This document shows positions 6,636-12,887 of a stretch of 20,571 bases of DNA, in pieces. Under the pieces are notes generated by a model. That model worked only from the letters and a program-made list of their open reading frames with translations. It did no database searches and was not told the DNA's origin. Where the stretch lies: IMG/VR virus record IMGVR_UViG_3300020450_000122, positions 1 to 20,571 of that record, one strand, 5' to 3'. The translations under genes and the position numbers were made by a program. How positions within the stretch are numbered: position 1 is the stretch's first letter; each line of letters begins with the position of its first letter. Origin of the DNA: a virus.

Positions 6636-7700
6636 TTAGACTAGTTGTTTTGCGATTTCTTGTTCTTCTTTACTTGCATATTCTCTATCCCATTTGTCTA
6701 AATGTTTCTTCATAAACTTTCTAAACAATGGTGGTATTAATGCAATTGTAAATAGAGTGAAATATCCAACACCTGTATTAGGAGCGCCAACATCATCAAG
6801 TTCCCAGAAGTGAGTTTCCCCTCTATCGTGGTGGTCTGCTTGTCTTCCGATTTCAATAAAGAACCAAGAAGTAAACAATGTTGAATTGTCCCAATTGTGT
6901 CTGTAATCAATAGGTTGAGATTTTACTCTTATCAAACCATAATGTTCCAGATAGTTCAAAGCTTCTAATTCAAAGTTTGAAATTACCCACATTACAGCGA
7001 GACAAGTAATACCTACCCAACCACCTGCCATAAAGAAAAGTGCTACGGTAGGTACGGACATTAGATAACCTCTAATCCATCTGTTATCAAAACTGATAAA
7101 AGATTTATCTAGTCTTTGTAATCTTGCTTTCTCCATTTCAAAAAGAAACTTTGATTGACCAAGATATGAAAGTAGATAATGTCCATAGATTGTACGACCA
7201 CGAGGAGCAGTCGCTGGGTCGTCTTCTGTCGCAAGTTCTAAATGATGATTATAACAATGAGCATAACAGAAATGTGCTGACCCACTTAACGCCATCATCC
7301 ATCTACTAATAACAAAAGCAAAACCTTTTGTATGCGATAGTTCGTGTCCGTAGATGATACCGATACCTAAAAAGATACCAGCTGATAAGGTAGTGCCTAC
7401 AAGTTCTAGTCCTGTGATACCGCTAAAAATTTTGTATGCGACAGCACATTGTAGAAATATAAACACAGGTAACATAAGATACATAACCGTGTTTTGCAAC
7501 CAAGCAATACCTAGTGTTTCTCCGTTTTCATCAACGGCACCTTTCGTCTGCTTTGTGATTAATGTATCTAGTATTATTCCAACACCTAATAACGCAACGC
7601 CAGTCCACGCAAATAGACCGCCATACAATATTGATATTGCTGTTGTGATTATTAATACTGGTGCAATGAAATAACGGACATTAGTTAATAACTTTAACAT
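6636..7700 (-). CDS. alkB: AlkB-type integral-membrane non-heme di-iron monooxygenase
   Basis: Membrane oxygenase of the alkane 1-monooxygenase/fatty-acid hydroxylase superfamily; such enzymes hydroxylate alkyl chains using O2 and electrons from rubredoxin or ferredoxin. The family's histidine boxes appear in order: HELSH (119-123), HCYNHH (148-153), the AlkB hallmark NYLEHYG (249-255) and RQADHH (286-291). In the last box the usual RHSDHH histidine is Gln287. Hydrophobic segments at about 10-50, 70-90, 97-117, 212-240 and 308-326 suggest about six membrane helices. I start at 7700 because AGGAGG lies ideally before it. A longer in-frame start at 7790 lies inside the promoter -35 and is unlikely. 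It is 354 aa, somewhat shorter than typical AlkB (about 400). fdxA is directly upstream and may supply electrons. The substrate is unknown. Confidence 0.88.
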   Translation of the reverse strand: MLKLLTNVRYFIAPVLIITTAISILYGGLFAWTGVALLGVGIILDTLITKQTKGAVDENGETLGIAWLQNTVMYLMLPVFIFLQCAVAYKIFSGITGLELVGTTLSAGIFLGIGIIYGHELSHTKGFAFVISRWMMALSGSAHFCYAHCYNHHLELATEDDPATAPRGRTIYGHYLLSYLGQSKFLFEMEKARLQRLDKSFISFDNRWIRGYLMSVPTVALFFMAGGWVGITCLAVMWVISNFELEALNYLEHYGLIRVKSQPIDYRHNWDNSTLFTSWFFIEIGRQADHHDRGETHFWELDDVGAPNTGVGYFTLFTIALIPPLFRKFMKKHLDKWDREYASKEEQEIAKQLV

Positions 7701-7759
7701 AATGCCTCCTGTCCTTTCAGACATTAATTGCAAAGATAACTCGTTTATCTTATTAATAT

Positions 7760-7790
7760 TATTTATAACATAAGTGGTTTTATTTGTCAA
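7760..7790 (-). promoter_or_regulatory. Composite sigma70-like and T4 late promoter of alkB
   Basis: Minus-strand TTGACA (7785-7790), a 17-base spacer, then TATAAA, which is also the first six bases of a perfect late octamer TATAAATA (7767 down to 7760). The same -10 could therefore serve host sigma70 polymerase early and gp55 polymerase late. The predicted leader is about 55 bases and includes AGGAGG before the ATG at 7700. Confidence 0.75.
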
Positions 7791-7827
7791 GCTTTTGACA
7801 CATATAAGAAAATCTGAATATTCTAAT

Positions 7828-8142
7828 TTACTTCTTAAAATATTTTTCGTATTTGTTAGGTTCGTCTTTTAGTTTATCACCAAAAGGACTTTCTTTATTT
7901 TCTGTAATGTTAGGCCATATCCTAGAGTATTCATCATTTACTTTTTTCATAAGACCACTTGCTTCGTTTTCAGGAACGATTGCGTCTATCGGACACTCGG
8001 GTTGACATACGCCACAATCAATACACTCGTCTGGATTTATAACTAACATATTAGGTCCTTCGTAGAAACAATCTACAGGACAAACATCAACGCAATCCAT
8101 CAGTTTACATTGTATACATTTCTCATTAACAACATATGTCAT
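7828..8142 (-). CDS. fdxA: 7Fe-8S ferredoxin (FdxA type)
   Basis: Small soluble electron carrier with one [3Fe-4S] and one [4Fe-4S] cluster, homologous to Azotobacter ferredoxin I. By position C9, C17 and C50 would bind the 3Fe cluster and C21, C40, C43 and C46 the 4Fe cluster. C12 and C25 are the extra family cysteines. Blocks [18 protein letters not shown] and [15 protein letters not shown] are almost textbook FdxA, and the 104-aa length with a charged C-terminal tail is normal. MTYVV at the start is the usual FdxA N-terminus, fixing the ATG. It looks acquired from an alphaproteobacterial-type host and kept intact. It stands between gp23 and alkB with its own near-perfect late promoter and a terminator upstream. 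Electron supply to AlkB is the obvious but unproven role; supply to host reductases or desaturases is possible. Confidence 0.95.
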   Translation of the reverse strand: MTYVVNEKCIQCKLMDCVDVCPVDCFYEGPNMLVINPDECIDCGVCQPECPIDAIVPENEASGLMKKVNDEYSRIWPNITENKESPFGDKLKDEPNKYEKYFKK

Positions 8143-8147
8143 AGGTA

Positions 8148-8155
8148 TATTTATG
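8148..8155 (-). promoter_or_regulatory. Near-perfect late promoter of fdxA, leaderless spacing
   Basis: CATAAATA on the minus strand differs from TATAAATA only at the first base. It is followed by TACCT and the fdxA ATG, the same five-base spacing as at the tail-tube-like gene. It lies just downstream of the gp23 terminator, so fdxA would need it or read-through. Confidence 0.6.
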
Positions 8156-8163
8156 GGAAGGCC

Positions 8164-8195
8164 AAAAAAAAGGCGACCCGAAAGTCGCCTTTTTT
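8164..8195. terminator. Strong intrinsic terminator after gp23, bidirectional
   Basis: A run of eight A, GGCGAC, loop CCGAAA, GTCGCC and six T form a GC-rich 6-bp stem extended by six A:T pairs. Read on the minus strand it exits into eight T, a classic rho-independent terminator 22 bases beyond the gp23 stop. It would also work on the plus strand. Confidence 0.9.
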
Positions 8196-8216
8196 CGTTT
8201 TCAGTATAAACTGATA

Positions 8217-9554
8217 TTACGCCAAGTTAACTACTTGTACTTTTCTGTAATATCTGTTTGAGTTAGCAGCACCAGAACCGTCAATAACAGCGTCAGACGA
8301 AGCACTAGCTTCAGCAAATGGGTTTGCTTGTAAGCCGTATCTTGTCTTAAATCCGATTTTCGGTTGGAAAGTGTCCTGACCAACTGCTCTAACCATTTGT
8401 AATGGTACATAAGGGCAGTAGAACATACCAGCGTCATAAGGAGAAGTTCCTTTATAACCTACTACATAGAATTGTTTTGTAGCAGCGTTTGCTGAATATG
8501 GGTCAATGTATACTTTAAATCTGCCGTTTAATACACCAGCAAATGTGTTTCCTGTGTCATCAACATTTAGGTTGTTGTTTAACGCAGGTGTGTAATCAAG
8601 TATACCAGCCATTTGTAATGCACTAGCAACATCAGAAGAACAGATAAGGATATTTCCTTTTCCTCTTCTTGTTCTTTGTGCGATTACATTAGCGTCTCTT
8701 TCTAATTGGAACATTAAACCTTTAAATCTTTCAACAGACCATCTACCGTTGGAATCAGTATCTAAATCAAAGATTCCTGCGTTAGTTGTATCAGTTTGAG
8801 CACCTTTTTCTGAATTGATATAGATTGTTCTTACGACTTCTCTATTGATTTCAGCAAGGATTTCAGCAGAAAGAATATTAGCAAGTTCAGTTTCAGCGTC
8901 TAAGCCGTGAATTGCTTTAAGGTCTTGTGCTAATTCCATTGTGTACTCAGCTTTAAGAGCTCTTGACTTAGCAGTTACCGTTGATTTCTCAATTGAGAAA
9001 GCCATTTCAGCAAATGCGTTACCAGAAGAGTCCCCTAGGGCTTCAGCAGAAGCTGTTGCCATTCCAGTTCCAGTAGTATAAGTACCAGCTGGGGAATCGT
9101 TAAGTACAGATGGGTTGTTTTGTGCAGGCGAATTTGTTGAAGTTCCAGCAGATCCAGGAATGTTTGCGTTAGCAGCGTTTCCAGAAAATTTACTTTCTGC
9201 TTCATCAAATAGCGCTTCAGTTCCGCCTTGAGTTTTATATCTGCTTCTCATTGCAAATATAAGTCCAGTCGGTCCGCTCATAGGTTGAACGCCAGCGATA
9301 TCGTATGCGATAAGGTTTGGCATTGCTCTTCTTACAAGACTAATTAGGATTGGATCCCAGTTAGCAATGTTAGAACCTGTAGCGTTAGTTGGAGCAGCTT
9401 CCGATAAGAAAGCAGCATCCTCTTTCAGCGCTCTTTCTTGGTTTTCCAAGATAACGCTGGTTACAGCTCGTTTATAGCTATCCGTAACCTTTGGAAGGTC
9501 AGGATGGTCTAATACTGGCTGCCATTTTTTTTGGTAAGTTTCAGATAAGTACAT
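8217..9554 (-). CDS. gp23: Major capsid protein gp23
   Basis: Forms the hexamers of the prolate T4-type head. The N-terminus ([20 protein letters not shown]) and segments such as [28 protein letters not shown] and the C-terminal [14 protein letters not shown] are typical of T4-family gp23. At 445 aa it is shorter than T4 (521 aa), as is common in marine relatives. A prohead-protease site L50-S51-E52 before A53 (FLSEAAPT) corresponds to the T4 LxE cleavage, so a mature chain of about 393 residues is expected. An Ala/Gly/Ser/Asn-rich stretch at about 130-170 is probably the variable insertion domain. Ribosome site AGGAGAGAGG precedes the ATG. It has no promoter of its own in the 23-base gap and is probably transcribed from the gp22 late promoter, ending at the strong terminator. 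Confidence 0.97.
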   Translation of the reverse strand: MYLSETYQKKWQPVLDHPDLPKVTDSYKRAVTSVILENQERALKEDAAFLSEAAPTNATGSNIANWDPILISLVRRAMPNLIAYDIAGVQPMSGPTGLIFAMRSRYKTQGGTEALFDEAESKFSGNAANANIPGSAGTSTNSPAQNNPSVLNDSPAGTYTTGTGMATASAEALGDSSGNAFAEMAFSIEKSTVTAKSRALKAEYTMELAQDLKAIHGLDAETELANILSAEILAEINREVVRTIYINSEKGAQTDTTNAGIFDLDTDSNGRWSVERFKGLMFQLERDANVIAQRTRRGKGNILICSSDVASALQMAGILDYTPALNNNLNVDDTGNTFAGVLNGRFKVYIDPYSANAATKQFYVVGYKGTSPYDAGMFYCPYVPLQMVRAVGQDTFQPKIGFKTRYGLQANPFAEASASSDAVIDGSGAANSNRYYRKVQVVNLA

Positions 9555-9577
9555 ATCTTTTTCCTCTCTCCTATTAA

Positions 9578-10768
9578 TTACGACAACTTAATGTCTTTAG
9601 TTTTACTAATAGCGGTAGTATAAGCAGCCATTGCATTAGACAAATCTTCTGTATTTACTACATTGGAATTATCCGCTACCGCATTATCTACTTCGCTGTC
9701 AGAATTAGCTTCTTTTTTGTTTCCGAAATATGATTCCTTAATAGTCTCACATTTCTTCTTAAAGTCATCAGCGTTAGAATACTCAACTTCTTCTGTTAAT
9801 TTAGCAAACTTCTCTTTTGAAGTGTCTGCTAAGTCAGAAGCAACTTCTGCAATAATGTCAGTTCTTTTCAAAGAAGAATTTTCTTTGTTCATTTCAACAT
9901 TGTTTGCAATCTGTTCGTTAAGTTTCTTCTCTAACTCTTCAATCTTTGAAGCTTGGTCTTCTAACACATCATATTTTTCATCAGGAACATCAATATAGTG
10001 GTCTTCAAAAAGTTTTTTCAGACCATTGATAAAGTCCTCAGCAATCTCTCCCTTGATACCTCTTTCAATAGCAAGTTCGTTTTCTTTCATCCACTCGTTG
10101 ACAACATAGTTCATATATGCGTCTACCTTCTCAACAAGGTCTGTTTTTGCTTTAGATACTTCTTCGTCAAATTTCTTATTGTAATCTGCTTCCATTTCTT
10201 CTGCAATTTCTTTTACTTTAGAAGTAATCGCAGCTTCAAAAATCGTAGCAGCTTTTTGTTTAAACTCTTCAGACAAGTCGGACTCTCCAGAGGTTAAAGC
10301 GTCAATGTGTTCCTTTACATCAACATCTTTTGCTTTCTGGTCGTCTTCACTTTTCTCGGACTTCATCATCTTCTCTTTATCTTTAGAAGCTTTCATATAT
10401 CCTTCTTCCTTCTTCATTTCTTTTTCTTTATCAGAAGTTTCGGATTTTTCTTTCTTTTTGTCCAAGTATTTTTTCAGACCGTCTGGCATTTCTCCTTCGG
10501 ATATCTTCTCGCCTTCAGCTTCGTCAGCTTCTTCCTTCTTTACAGAAGGCATTGGGTCAGCCGCACCTTGATTTTTTTGTTGTGCGTCACCTGAAACTGG
10601 CTTAACTTTTTTCGTTGCGTCAGGATTACTATCTGTTGGTTTAACAACAGCAGCACCTAAATCTTCGGCGTCATTTTTTAACGGCGAAGTTTCAGCAGCT
10701 ACAGCGTTCTTTTTAGGAGCGTCTGGAGCTGTCGCTTCAACAACTTTATTAGTTTCTGTCTCGGCCAT
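9578..10768 (-). CDS. gp22: Prohead core scaffolding protein gp22
   Basis: Internal scaffold around which the prohead assembles, later degraded by gp21. It sits directly upstream of gp23 as in T4. The sequence is highly charged and low in complexity: an Ala/Pro/Lys-rich N-terminus, a Lys/Glu-rich stretch at about 80-155 (KKYLDKKKEKSETSDKEKEM), then long predicted coiled coil from about 155 to 345 (for example QASKIEELEKKLNEQIANN). At 396 aa it is considerably longer than T4 gp22 (about 270), mostly through the N-terminal charged extension. AAGGAG at 10777-10782 is a clear ribosome site, and a perfect late promoter lies upstream. Assigned from position and composition rather than from a catalytic signature. 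Confidence 0.88.
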   Translation of the reverse strand: MAETETNKVVEATAPDAPKKNAVAAETSPLKNDAEDLGAAVVKPTDSNPDATKKVKPVSGDAQQKNQGAADPMPSVKKEEADEAEGEKISEGEMPDGLKKYLDKKKEKSETSDKEKEMKKEEGYMKASKDKEKMMKSEKSEDDQKAKDVDVKEHIDALTSGESDLSEEFKQKAATIFEAAITSKVKEIAEEMEADYNKKFDEEVSKAKTDLVEKVDAYMNYVVNEWMKENELAIERGIKGEIAEDFINGLKKLFEDHYIDVPDEKYDVLEDQASKIEELEKKLNEQIANNVEMNKENSSLKRTDIIAEVASDLADTSKEKFAKLTEEVEYSNADDFKKKCETIKESYFGNKKEANSDSEVDNAVADNSNVVNTEDLSNAMAAYTTAISKTKDIKLS

Positions 10769-10787
10769 TTGAAGTTCTCCTTAATTT

Positions 10788-10807
10788 AAAAAAATAATTA
10801 TTTTTTT
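10788..10807. repeat. 20-bp perfect A/T palindrome in the gp22 leader
   Basis: Seven A, TAATTA and seven T form an exact palindrome between the late promoter and the gp22 ribosome site. It would be transcribed in the leader of the gp22-gp23 message, where it could fold or act as an A/T-rich element. Chance is possible in such AT-rich sequence. Confidence 0.6.
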
Positions 10808-10817
10808 CGTTATAATA

Positions 10818-10825
10818 TATTTATA
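10818..10825 (-). promoter_or_regulatory. T4-type late promoter TATAAATA for gp22-gp23
   Basis: Perfect octamer on the minus strand, about 50 bases before the gp22 ATG. It is the only clear promoter ahead of the scaffold and major capsid genes, so it probably drives the most abundant late message. A small hairpin (10829-10848) just upstream may end the gp21 transcript. Confidence 0.8.
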
Positions 10826-10828
10826 AAA

Positions 10829-10848
10829 TTGCGTTCTTTTGTACGCAA
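10829..10848 (-). terminator. Small hairpin after gp21, possible weak terminator
   Basis: On the minus strand TTGCGT, an 8-base loop and ACGCAA are followed by TTTTATAAATA, starting right after the gp21 stop codon. The stem has only 6 bp and a short T-run, so termination would be partial. It abuts the gp22 late promoter. Confidence 0.4.
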
Positions 10849-10849
10849 A

Positions 10850-11497
10850 TTATAGTTTTTTTAAGAAATCTTTGAATACATTTGCCTTAGCTTCTGCAAT
10901 TTTCAGTCGTTTTGCTTGTGCTATATACTCTTTATACTCTTCAATCTCTCTTTCTTTTATAACGCCATTGTCCCAAACCCACTCTTTATTCTCCATAATA
11001 CCTTCTACGAAAGCGTCTGGAGCGCTTGGGTCTGCAACTATATCAGCAGCTGTTGCCAAATAGAAGTCTTTTCCGACTACTGCTTGACCACCTCTACCTC
11101 TTTCTAATGAACCCATACCACGACTTGATACGCCTAATTTAGCGCCCTCATCTATAAGATTTTTTACTATCTTACCGTATGGAGTGTCCATTATCTTCGC
11201 CTCACCAATAAAATTGTTTCCATCTTCGTGTATATCTGTTATCATATGAGATACACGCTCAAGGTTTACCGTAGGTCCGTCAGGATGTCCTAACTCGCCG
11301 AACGCTCTTTTTTGGTTGACAAATTCTCTATTATATCTACTAACTTCTTTTGCTAGAGTTTCTTTAGGATAAACTCGTCCATTTCTATTTTTGATTTCTG
11401 ATTGTAAGAAGACACCACGGATTTTGTAATTCTTTTTTCCGCCTACATCTTCGCATATGTACTCAACATTTTCAACTTGTTCAGTAATTAGTTTCAT
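10850..11497 (-). CDS. gp21: Prohead core protease gp21
   Basis: Serine protease that matures the T4-type prohead by cutting the scaffold and the gp23 propeptide at LxE-type sites. Family blocks are RGVFLQSEIKNRNGRVYP (27-44), FGELGHP with the likely catalytic His71, and LGVSSRGMGSL with the nucleophile at Ser124 or Ser125. The 215-aa length matches T4 gp21 (212). A C-terminal helix, WDNGVIKEREIEEYKEYI and onward, may be the activation segment. A perfect late promoter lies 25 bases before the ATG, with GAGAGGG as ribosome site. A suitable target, the gp23 LSE site, is present in this window. Confidence 0.95.
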   Translation of the reverse strand: MKLITEQVENVEYICEDVGGKKNYKIRGVFLQSEIKNRNGRVYPKETLAKEVSRYNREFVNQKRAFGELGHPDGPTVNLERVSHMITDIHEDGNNFIGEAKIMDTPYGKIVKNLIDEGAKLGVSSRGMGSLERGRGGQAVVGKDFYLATAADIVADPSAPDAFVEGIMENKEWVWDNGVIKEREIEEYKEYIAQAKRLKIAEAKANVFKDFLKKL

Positions 11498-11521
11498 ATG
11501 AATTATCCCTCTCTTTCCTAA

Positions 11522-11529
11522 TATTTATA
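11522..11529 (-). promoter_or_regulatory. T4-type late promoter TATAAATA for gp21
   Basis: Perfect octamer on the minus strand in the 39-base gap between the small head-region genes and gp21. Transcription would start around 11516, giving a leader of about 20 bases that includes the AGGAAAGAGAGGG ribosome-site region. Confidence 0.8.
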
Positions 11530-11536
11530 ATATTTT

Positions 11537-11932
11537 TTATCTAAATTCAACAACTAAAGTATAGTTATCGCCTAACGCAAAGTTTTTAGTTGATAGATGT
11601 ACTTTTCCGTTAGGTGTTGTTGCATTATTAGGAATATCGTTACCAGCAGTTCTAAAATCTAGGTATCCGTTACCACTTAATAAAAGTGTAGTAGTGTTCT
11701 CCGTTGCACCTCCCCAGGCTAACTCAACTGCTGATTTTGAGTTTGCAACATTTATAGAGTACCAGACTTTTGATATTGCTTTAGTACCATCAGCGGTCAT
11801 AAAATTTGAAGTCGCTGGGTCTACTAATACACTATCAGTTTCGCCTGTACCATCACTATGGTTTGTTCTCTTTACAACAAATTTAACACCTGCTGTATCG
11901 GCTACTACCTGCGTTGTAATTGCGTCTGCCAT
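11537..11932 (-). CDS. Small putative virion protein, paralogue of the upstream gene
   Basis: Unrecognised 131-aa protein, rich in Thr, Asn, Ala and Gly with alternating beta-strand patterns and no cysteine, as in small capsid decoration or fibre proteins. It resembles the 115-aa product encoded just upstream. V-W-Y-S-I here matches V-Y-Y-E-I there. LLLSGNGYLDF matches LELTGFGNWGL, and the ending YTLVVEF matches FNMAVEL. The ATG overlaps the stop of that gene (TAATG). The position between portal and protease genes suggests a head component. I cannot name a T4 counterpart. Confidence 0.75.
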   Translation of the reverse strand: MADAITTQVVADTAGVKFVVKRTNHSDGTGETDSVLVDPATSNFMTADGTKAISKVWYSINVANSKSAVELAWGGATENTTTLLLSGNGYLDFRTAGNDIPNNATTPNGKVHLSTKNFALGDNYTLVVEFR

Positions 11933-12279
11933 TATCCTGGATACCTCTCCGTTTCTTTATGCAGTTCTACTGCCATATTAAATTTACTTACATTAGCATC
12001 CGTAGTAATTTTTAACTCGGTTGCTGTATTAAGTTCTTGTTGAGGTACTAATCTGGCCTCGCCATTTTTTAAACCCCAATTACCAAAACCTGTAAGTTCT
12101 AATGTATCACTTCCTATTGTTAGAGTAGCAGTTCCTGTTCCTCTAATCTCATAATATACATTAGCTAGTGAAACGCTTTTATCGGAACTATACAAAGTTC
12201 CACTTTCGTTATCAGCGCCACTAGCATTAACAATTGCTTTAGTAGCGTCATCTGTTTTAGAGACAACACTTAAAGTCAT
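11932..12279 (-). CDS. Small putative virion protein, tandem paralogue
   Basis: Unrecognised 115-aa beta-rich protein (LANVYYEIRGTGTATLTIG, DTLELTGFGNWGLKNG, FNMAVELHKE). It appears to share a fold with the 131-aa product downstream, suggesting an old tandem duplication. It carries no signal peptide or membrane segment. GAGGAATAAAA before the 78-aa gene, AGGA before the downstream one and very tight spacing place all four small genes in one unit with gp20. A capsid surface or decoration role is a guess from location and composition. Confidence 0.75.
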   Translation of the reverse strand: MTLSVVSKTDDATKAIVNASGADNESGTLYSSDKSVSLANVYYEIRGTGTATLTIGSDTLELTGFGNWGLKNGEARLVPQQELNTATELKITTDANVSKFNMAVELHKETERYPG

Positions 12280-12281
12280 TT

Positions 12282-12518
12282 TTATTCCTCAAAGTATGCT
12301 TTAATGTCGTCAGCAGATATACCACTTGCAGCTGCAACTTCATCAACTTTAGTTTCAATTATGCTTACTAAATCTTGTGGTTCTGACCAATCAATACCAT
12401 CTAGTCCTTCAATCAATCCTTTGATAGCGTCTTTTGTTGCAGGCGCCAAAGCATTGTATCTGTCGTTTCCTAGAAATCCTGATACATTACCAACTATACT
12501 TGATACCGTTAATGCCAT
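12282..12518 (-). CDS. Small hypothetical protein (78 aa) in the head gene cluster
   Basis: Acidic, helical 78-residue protein (MALTVSSIVGNVSGFLGNDRY, then DAIKGLIEGL and ADDIKAYFEE). A clear ribosome site GGAG precedes the ATG, and it is separated from its neighbours by only two bases on each side. It lies where T4 has gene 68, between the portal and protease genes, so a prohead core or head-completion role is plausible. No family signature is visible to me. Confidence 0.7.
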   Translation of the reverse strand: MALTVSSIVGNVSGFLGNDRYNALAPATKDAIKGLIEGLDGIDWSEPQDLVSIIETKVDEVAAASGISADDIKAYFEE

Positions 12519-12520
12519 TT

Positions 12521-12877
12521 TTATTCTCCTGTTTTAACTTCTGTTTCTGTACTTGTTTCAGGATTATGTGCAGCTTGCACTTCGTCCTGTGTAGCTTGTG
12601 CCGTAAACGGTTCCGCAACTTCTGGTTTTGGATCCGAGTGAGGTTGTGCTGTATCTACTGCTACTTCAGTTGCACCATCAGACGGAGTTCCAGTCATAAC
12701 ATCTCTAGCGGCATTGAAAAGATTACTTGCATATTCTTTTCTACCTGTATCTAAAGCGTCACCAACTTTGTCTCTCATTGCGTCTTTAAATGCTTCACCA
12801 GCACCTGTATTATCTCCACTTGCAAGTTTATCAACAAATGTTTCTACATTACTTGGTTGTTTTTCATTATCAGCCAT
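12521..12877 (-). CDS. Putative prohead core protein (gp67-like)
   Basis: 118-aa acidic protein. The N-terminal half contains GAGEAFKDAMRDKVGDALDTGRKEYASNLF, residues about 25-55 (continuous helix; key pattern AFKDAM...K...R-K...A..LF). This recurs in T4-type prohead core proteins; T4 gp67 has a similar ARKLFAEAMAA helix. The C-terminal half is a disordered tail rich in Pro, Thr, Glu and Ala. The position immediately after the portal gene matches T4 gene 67. It would be packed into the prohead core with gp22 and degraded by gp21. Assignment rests on one helix and gene order. Confidence 0.6.
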   Translation of the reverse strand: MADNEKQPSNVETFVDKLASGDNTGAGEAFKDAMRDKVGDALDTGRKEYASNLFNAARDVMTGTPSDGATEVAVDTAQPHSDPKPEVAEPFTAQATQDEVQAAHNPETSTETEVKTGE

Positions 12878-12887
12878 ATTATTTCTC

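Noticed and set aside
7701-7790. 30-residue N-terminal extension of AlkB
   Set aside because: The upstream ATG overlaps the promoter -35, and a strong AGGAGG serves the ATG at 7700; an intermediate in-frame ATG at 7724 lacks a comparable site.
9663-10594. Several long plus-strand frames opposite gp22
   Set aside because: They are rich in Phe/Ser/Leu, as expected from reverse reading of Lys/Glu-rich codons; no ribosome sites or promoters.
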